Of a DNA stretch of 64,000 bases, positions 58,411 through 64,000 are shown piece after piece (position 1 is the first letter of the stretch; the number at the start of each line of letters is the position of its first letter). The notes beneath the pieces were generated by a model. The model saw only the letters and a program-made list of their open reading frames with translations, ran no database searches and was not told where the DNA came from. Origin of the DNA: Culex pipiens pallens (Eukaryota; Arthropoda; Insecta; Diptera; Culicidae); assembly GCF_016801865.2 (NCBI RefSeq), contig NC_068937.1:121183225-121247224 (forward strand), given 5' to 3'. The position numbers were made by a program, and so were the translations under genes.

Positions 58411-60111
58411 CCCGGTCGACGCCACTAAACGAACTAAACACCATCGATGCACTCCACTTGTGAGCCCCGACAAAGGATGAATCTACCACCCCAGAAATGC
58501 ACAGTCAGCCACAAGAGGACACATATTTTTTAATCTGTTCTTTCCAAGATGTTTAAATTTTTGTCATTTAACGAAAATTTTCATACATTTTTCCGATTCT
58601 GTCCATACAAATTTCACCTTCGAGTATCAATGGGTAAATGATGACCGATTTTGCTCATATTTGGCCCAGAGTCCTAAAATAGCTTAAGCTTGGGGAACGA
58701 GATTTTGAAAAAAAAATCCCATAATAGTGCTCATACAAAAATAATGTGTTCATGTTTAAAAGGGTGTATCTTTTGGAGAAAGAAGAAGAAGACTGGAGTT
58801 GGCTACGCAATGTCCATGCACATTTTACAAAAAAGTTGTTCTCAGGCTGCCTCTAAAAATAGTTTTGTTGAATATTGTTATTTTAAACCAAATACTTTGA
58901 TTTGCGAGTCAATTGAAAGCGTTATTGAAACTACTGGTAAACTTGTATCCAGTTTCGTTTTAATAGCATTAATTTTTTCAACCTTGGTGTATTTCAAATG
59001 CTTGGCCAAGAAGATGTATTCAATGTGGAGAAGAATATCACGGAGAACAACATGGACTCATCAAGTGGGTAGATTTTGCTTTTGCATGTGGAGTTTTATG
59101 ATATTAAAACGGCAAGAAAGTACCAAATTTTTGGTATTTAAACAAATGTGCTTTTCTTGTTCAAATAACAGCGACCAAAAAGTTCTCTCGGTTGCCCAGT
59201 AAATTGCTATAAAATCATACCAAAATCATGTATGTGGAATTCCACAGGAATACCAAAATCTGATATTCCAAGGGCGAGGGAATACCAAAAAAATAAAACC
59301 ATGGCAAAAAGTTTTGGTATTCAAGCAATGTTACAAAATCCAGAGTAGGGTAGGGTAGTCATCAATGAGACACTTTTGGTTTTCTACTTTCAAAGATTTT
59401 TCTCATTTTTTCATCAGCATTTTTTAATGAGCTTTTAGTTGCATTATCTTTCTTTTAATGTGTTCTAAAATTGACCAAAATATGAGATCGATCTTACGTC
59501 TACAGCCAGAGTTATTCAACTGTCTTATTGTAGACGCACTTGGCAGGAACAATGAGACAGCTGGGGAACAATGAGACACTCTACGAAAATCAACATTTTC
59601 CAAGTAAAACATCATGTTTTTGTATTGTTCCATTGCAGGTGACTTGCCTTGAACATTTTAGAGCAATTTTGCCAACATGAAACTTTGAATAACAAAAGTT
59701 ACACTAAAAAGTATTTCAATTTTGTAAAATCCATATATTAATACCAAATAACTTTGTATTTTTGGTTAAATGAAGTTTAAATTCTATAAATATGCCAAAA
59801 ATCACTTTTAATTCATGTTTTGAAAGATTTCCATCGATTTTGAAAAGTTTATTGAAGAAAAATCAAAGTGTCTCATTGTTACCCATGGGCTGAAATGAGT
59901 GGAGAACAATGAGACAGCCCTGGATTCTGAGTAAATTCTAAATTTTGGCCAAATCTAATGAAAGGACATTGTAGCCCAACTTAATCCCTATAGAACGTCG
60001 AAAGAAATTTTAAGAAATATTAGTTTTGGTGTAAATGGCAGCCTACGAGCGAAAAAGTTTTTTTTGTCCATAATTTACTTTTACACCCCAGAATCAAATA
60101 TTTATGAATTA
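58411..60111. other. IR intron upstream of OR gene
   Basis: The OR promoter should lie at the left part. A 170-codon open stretch at 58690-59202 on + has one hydrophobic segment but low-complexity, repeat-like sequence and no family signature. 59345-59950 repeats caatgagaca on + at least five times, as in a decayed TIR element. gctttt cttgtt..aataaca(g/c)cgaccaaaaag at 59151 recurs near 61897. Confidence 0.4.
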
Positions 60112-61806
60112 CAAAGAAGCCATTTTGCATCATTAGTTTGTCCATATAATTTTCCATACAAATTTGGCAGCTGGCCATACAAAAATGATGTATGAAAATT
60201 CAAAAATCTGTATCTTTTGAAGGATTTTTTTGATCGATTTGGTGTCTTCGGCAAAGTTGTAGGTATGAATATGGACTACACTGAAAAAAAATGATACACG
60301 GTAAAAAAATTTTTGGTGATTTTTTATTTAACTTTTTGTCACTAAAACTTGATTTGCAAAAAACACTATTTTTATTTTTTTTATTTTTTGATATGTTTTA
60401 GAGGACATCAAATGCCAACTTTTCAGAAATTTCCAGGTTGTGCAAAAAATCTCTGAGCGAATTTTTGAATCAATACTGATTTTTTCAAAAAATCGAAAAA
60501 TTGGACGCAAAAATTTTCCAATTTCATTTTTCGATGTAAAATCAAATTTGCAATCAAAAAGTACTTTAGTGAAATTTTGATAAAGTGCACCGTTTTCAAG
60601 TTAAATCCATTTTTAGGTGACTTTTTTGAAAATAGTCGAAGTTTTTCATTTTTTTAAATTAGTGCACATGTTTGCCCACCTTTGAAAAAAATATTTTTGA
60701 AAAGCTGAGAAAATTCTCTATGTTTTGCTTATTCGGACTTTGTTGATACGACCCTTAGTTGCTGAGATATTGCCATGCAAAGGTTTAAAAACAGGAAAAT
60801 TGATGTTTTCTAAGTCCCACCCAAACAACAAACCATTTTCTGATGTCGACATCTCGGCAACTAATGGTCCGATTTTCAATGAAAAATATGAAACATTCGT
60901 AAAATTTTCCGATCTTTTCGAAAAAAATTTTTTTCAATTTTTTTTAAATCAAGACTAACATTCTAAAAGGGCGTAATATTGAATGTTTGGCCCTTTTAGA
61001 ATGTTAGTCTTGGTTTAAAAAATTTGAAAATATTTTTTTCGAAAAGATCGAAAAATTTTACGAATATTTCATATTTTAACACTAAAAATCGGACCATTAG
61101 TTGCTGAGATATCGACATTAGAAAATGGTGTGTTGTTTGGGTGGAACTTAGAAAACATCAATTTTCCTGTTTTTAAACCTTTGCATGGCAATATCTCAGC
61201 AACTAAGGGTCGTATCAACAAAGTTCAAAAAAGCAAAATATAGAGAATTTTCTCAGCTTTTCAAAAATATTTTTTTCAAAGGTGAGCAAACATGTGCACT
61301 AAAAAATGAAAAACTTCGAATATTTTCAAAAAAGTCACCTAAAAATGGATTTAACTTGAAAACGGTGCACTTTATCAAAATTTCACTAAAGTACTTTTTG
61401 ATTGAAAATTTGATTTTACATCGAAAAATGAAGTTGAAAAATTTTTGCGACCAATTTTTTTCATAACTCGCTCAAAGATTTTTTGCACAACCTGAAAATT
61501 TCTGAAAAGTTGGCCTTTGATGTCCTCTAAAACATATCAAAAAATAAAAAAAATAAAAATAGTGTTTTTTTGCAAATCAAAAAAAAAATAAATAAAAAAT
61601 CACCAAATTTTTTTTACCGTGTATCATTTTTTTTCAGTGTATTCCATATTCATACCTAGAACTTTGCCGAAGACGCCAAATCGATCAAAAAATTTCTTCA
61701 AAGGATACCGATTTTTTAATTTTCATACATCATTTTTGTATGGTCAGCTGCCAAATTTGTATGGAAAATTATATGGACAAACTAATGATGCAAAATGGCT
61801 TCTTTG
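60112..61806. mobile_element. Large foldback element in IR intron
   Basis: Arms 60112-60972 and 60990-61806 are inverted copies that pair over about 820-860 bp, closing on gactaacattctaaaagggc and its exact complement around a 17-nt loop. Outer tips are caaagaagccattttgcatc and its complement. No coding. Half-copies or fragments of the family occur at 466-737 and 38807-38930. Confidence 0.9.
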
Positions 61807-63401
61807 GGCATACAGAAGGCACAAAAAAAGTTTCAGCCGGATTAAAAAATACAAAAATTAAAATTTAAGAAAAAAGACCGATTTCGTAGGGAATTGCTCT
61901 TTTCTTGTTGAAATAACACCGACCAAAAAGTATTTGAAAGTAGAACTCTTTAAATATTACACATTTTAGTGGCTTTGTCAATGTTTTGAAAAATGTTTTT
62001 TTTTCAGGTGTAAACTTTGTTTTTTTTACTGACTTTTCTTACATTTTATGCATAAATTTGCATGGAATATTTTTTGTAATGTCTCTTTGTGAAGGATTAT
62101 GATGCGATTGCACATGTTCTTAATCGTTTCTTAATTGTAGAAAACAGTTGGAACCGAAGTAGAAAAAATATAACAATTTTTCCACAATCCTGCTCTAAAA
62201 ATGAACTTTGTTTAAAAAAGTCGTAGACCCATCTTCATGTATACATATCGACTCAGAATCTAAAACTGAACAAATGTCTGTGTGTATGTGTGTGTGTATG
62301 TATCTATGTGACCAACAAACCAGCTCATGTTTCTCGGCACTGACTGAACCGATTTGACCCGAACCTGTTGCATTCGACTTGGTTTAGGGTCCCATAGATC
62401 GAGTTTTATACAGATTGAAGTTTCGATAAGTAGTTCAAAAGTTATGTATAAAAATGAGTTTTCACATATATCCGGATCTCACTTAAATGTATGTAAACTA
62501 TGTCCGGGTCCATCATCCGACCCATCATTGGTTAGGTTATCAAAAGACCTTTCCAACGAGTCCAAAACATTGAAGATCTGGCAACCCTGTCTCAAGTTAT
62601 GACCACATAAGTGATATTTATGTACTTTTTTGAAGCCGGATCTCACTTAAATGTATGTAAGCTATATCCGAGTCCATCATCCGACCCATCGTTGGTTAGG
62701 TTATCAAAAGACCTTTCCAACGAGCCTAAAACTTTGAAGATCTGGCAACCCTGTCTCGAGGTATGGCCATTTAAGTGATATTTATGTACTTTTTTATTCC
62801 GGATCTAAAAAATAGATGAAATTTTTATACAATTCCATCATATCAGCCATTGTTGGTAATAAGTGAGGAAGGCTCCAACCACATAAGTGGATTAAGTTAG
62901 TTTTTATAACAACCTCACTCATGAGAAAAAATACACATGGATTTGTCAATTTCATTGGCATGGTCAACAATTATTTGAAAATTTTCAGAGGGCAATTTAG
63001 TAGTTTAGTTCCTTGACAGTTTCATGCCATCTAGCTTTTCGCCGGCACCATAAGCGTAGGTCAATTAATTTCGTTTGAACTGCGTAATCGCTATGCAATG
63101 CCATACACAAAGAGTGCAGATGTCAAATTTCCATGCAATTTTCTAATGCCATGCGATTGTGCAAATCTACAAGGCCATTGCAAAAGTATCAGTACAAACA
63201 GTGGTATTAGGCAATTAATAATATAAAGCCTTGCAGGGGACTAATCTTGGCGAAAATGCTTTGCAATTAAATTTCTACAAATGATTTCATGTGTACCTGG
63301 ATAATTATTCTTGAAGCGAAAAATCAAATATCATAAAATAAAATTCCTACACATTTTCGAGACAGTAAATTTCTGAAAAAAAACATTTTCGCACAACTCA
63401 C
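61807..63401. other. IR intron with 164-bp tandem duplicate
   Basis: 62472-62798 holds two head-to-tail units starting ccggatctcacttaaatgta, period 164 bp, with a third truncated start at 62799. A (GT)n-like stretch lies near 62275. The rest is AT-rich with no gene. A relative of the tandem unit is at 34040-34160. Confidence 0.5.
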
Positions 63402-64000
63402 CTCACAAAAATCCGTCGCAGCTAGATTCCGAATAGCTCCCCGAACTGCGCCATGCCGTCCAAACAGGGCAAATTTAGTCTCAACAGCTCGGTGAAGCCC
63501 TTCCCGGTAGTGTTCAACCTTGATCGTTGGATTTTTCATTGATCGCTTCAGTATTTCGCTAGTATCTCGATCGCGGTTTGCCTGAAATATTTCATAATTA
63601 TTTGTTTTGTTAGTTTCAGCATGCAAAATCTTTTGAAAACTCACCACTAAATACGCCTCATCGGATCTATTACGCACGAAGCCCACCTCAAAGTCGGTTG
63701 CATGCAACAAACCGTGCAAGTCCGTCACCTCATCCAGATAGATCGACAACTTGGACGTGATCGAGGCGGAGTAGGCGTTGTACACGATCAGCTGGAAAAG
63801 CAGGGCCGTGATGACGATCGTGGCCGAACTGGTACGAAATAGTAACATCACTTTTTACAAGCAAATTTAAATTTGATAGTTTACCAACTGGTGAATAATA
63901 CCTTTGACAGTTGGGATTGATGGTGCTGCCTTGCATGCAAAAAATGCCCATAAACCAGAGGAACGCATCCGAACCGGACACGTGGTCCGTGGGTGGTGCG
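63402..64000 (-). CDS. Ionotropic receptor (IR), pore and S2 exons, 5-prime part cut off
   Basis: Three exons on minus: 63902 to beyond 64000, 63645-63828, and 63402-63581 (introns 73 and 63 bp; phases 2 and 0). The partial first exon has the pore region FLWFMGIFCMQGS. The next begins SSATIVITALLFQLIVYNAY, followed by SASITSKLS, the end of helix M2 and the gate region, and runs into the S2 ligand-binding lobe. The third ends NLAATDFCE before a gtgagt donor. Reading continues in phase at 56598. The N-terminal S1 domain and start codon lie beyond the window edge. Confidence 0.85.

Noticed and set aside
58690..59202. 170-codon open frame on +
   Set aside because: Low complexity, overlaps dispersed-repeat sequence, no domain signature and no splice partner.

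Overview
The window looks like chromosomal DNA of a culicine mosquito, most likely Culex or a close relative. The evidence is split insect genes with 58-80 bp short introns, insect odorant-receptor and ionotropic-receptor (IR) families, GT-AG splicing, and an AT-rich background packed with MITEs, foldback elements and tRNA-headed retroposons. The genus is an inference from general knowledge of these families; nothing was searched.

Four genes are supported. (1) A complete six-exon acyl-CoA delta-9 desaturase lies on + (coding 17395-20791, 377 aa, all three histidine boxes intact). (2) A paralogous desaturase-like gene lies on + (coding 41690-56076, four exons, 364 aa). Its first two coding introns match those of gene 1 in position and phase, but its third histidine box is degenerate (HNYHH replaced by PQYHY). 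(3) An IR gene on the minus strand enters from the right edge (64000 down to 56201); its N-terminal part is outside the window. (4) A four-exon, 410-aa odorant receptor on the minus strand (58410 down to 56992) lies wholly inside a 6.8 kb intron of the IR gene, on the same strand. The desaturase-like gene and the IR gene converge, with stop codons only 124 bp apart.

Layout: 1-6690 is a patchwork of old repeats and a retroposon with long target duplications. 6690-7414 may hold a GAGA-rich promoter and non-coding first exon of desaturase 1. 7415-17339 would then be its first intron, holding a foldback element, a 0.95 kb heptamer array, MITEs and GC-rich palindromic tandem repeats. 21-41 kb has no recognisable coding gene; it carries TIR elements, a three-level nested insertion at 30.4-32.3 kb and a possible non-coding first exon of the second desaturase (29430-29992).

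The 13.2 kb second coding intron of the desaturase-like gene contains a young, apparently non-coding LTR retrotransposon (42874-50500). It has two 220 bp LTRs that read as identical, a CCATG target duplication, and an interior built largely of three tandem-repeat families. The IR intron carries a 1.7 kb foldback element next to the nested receptor. Desaturases make unsaturated acyl chains used in membranes, storage lipid and cuticular hydrocarbon precursors; the OR and IR are chemosensory membrane receptors. No operon-like functional link between them is implied.
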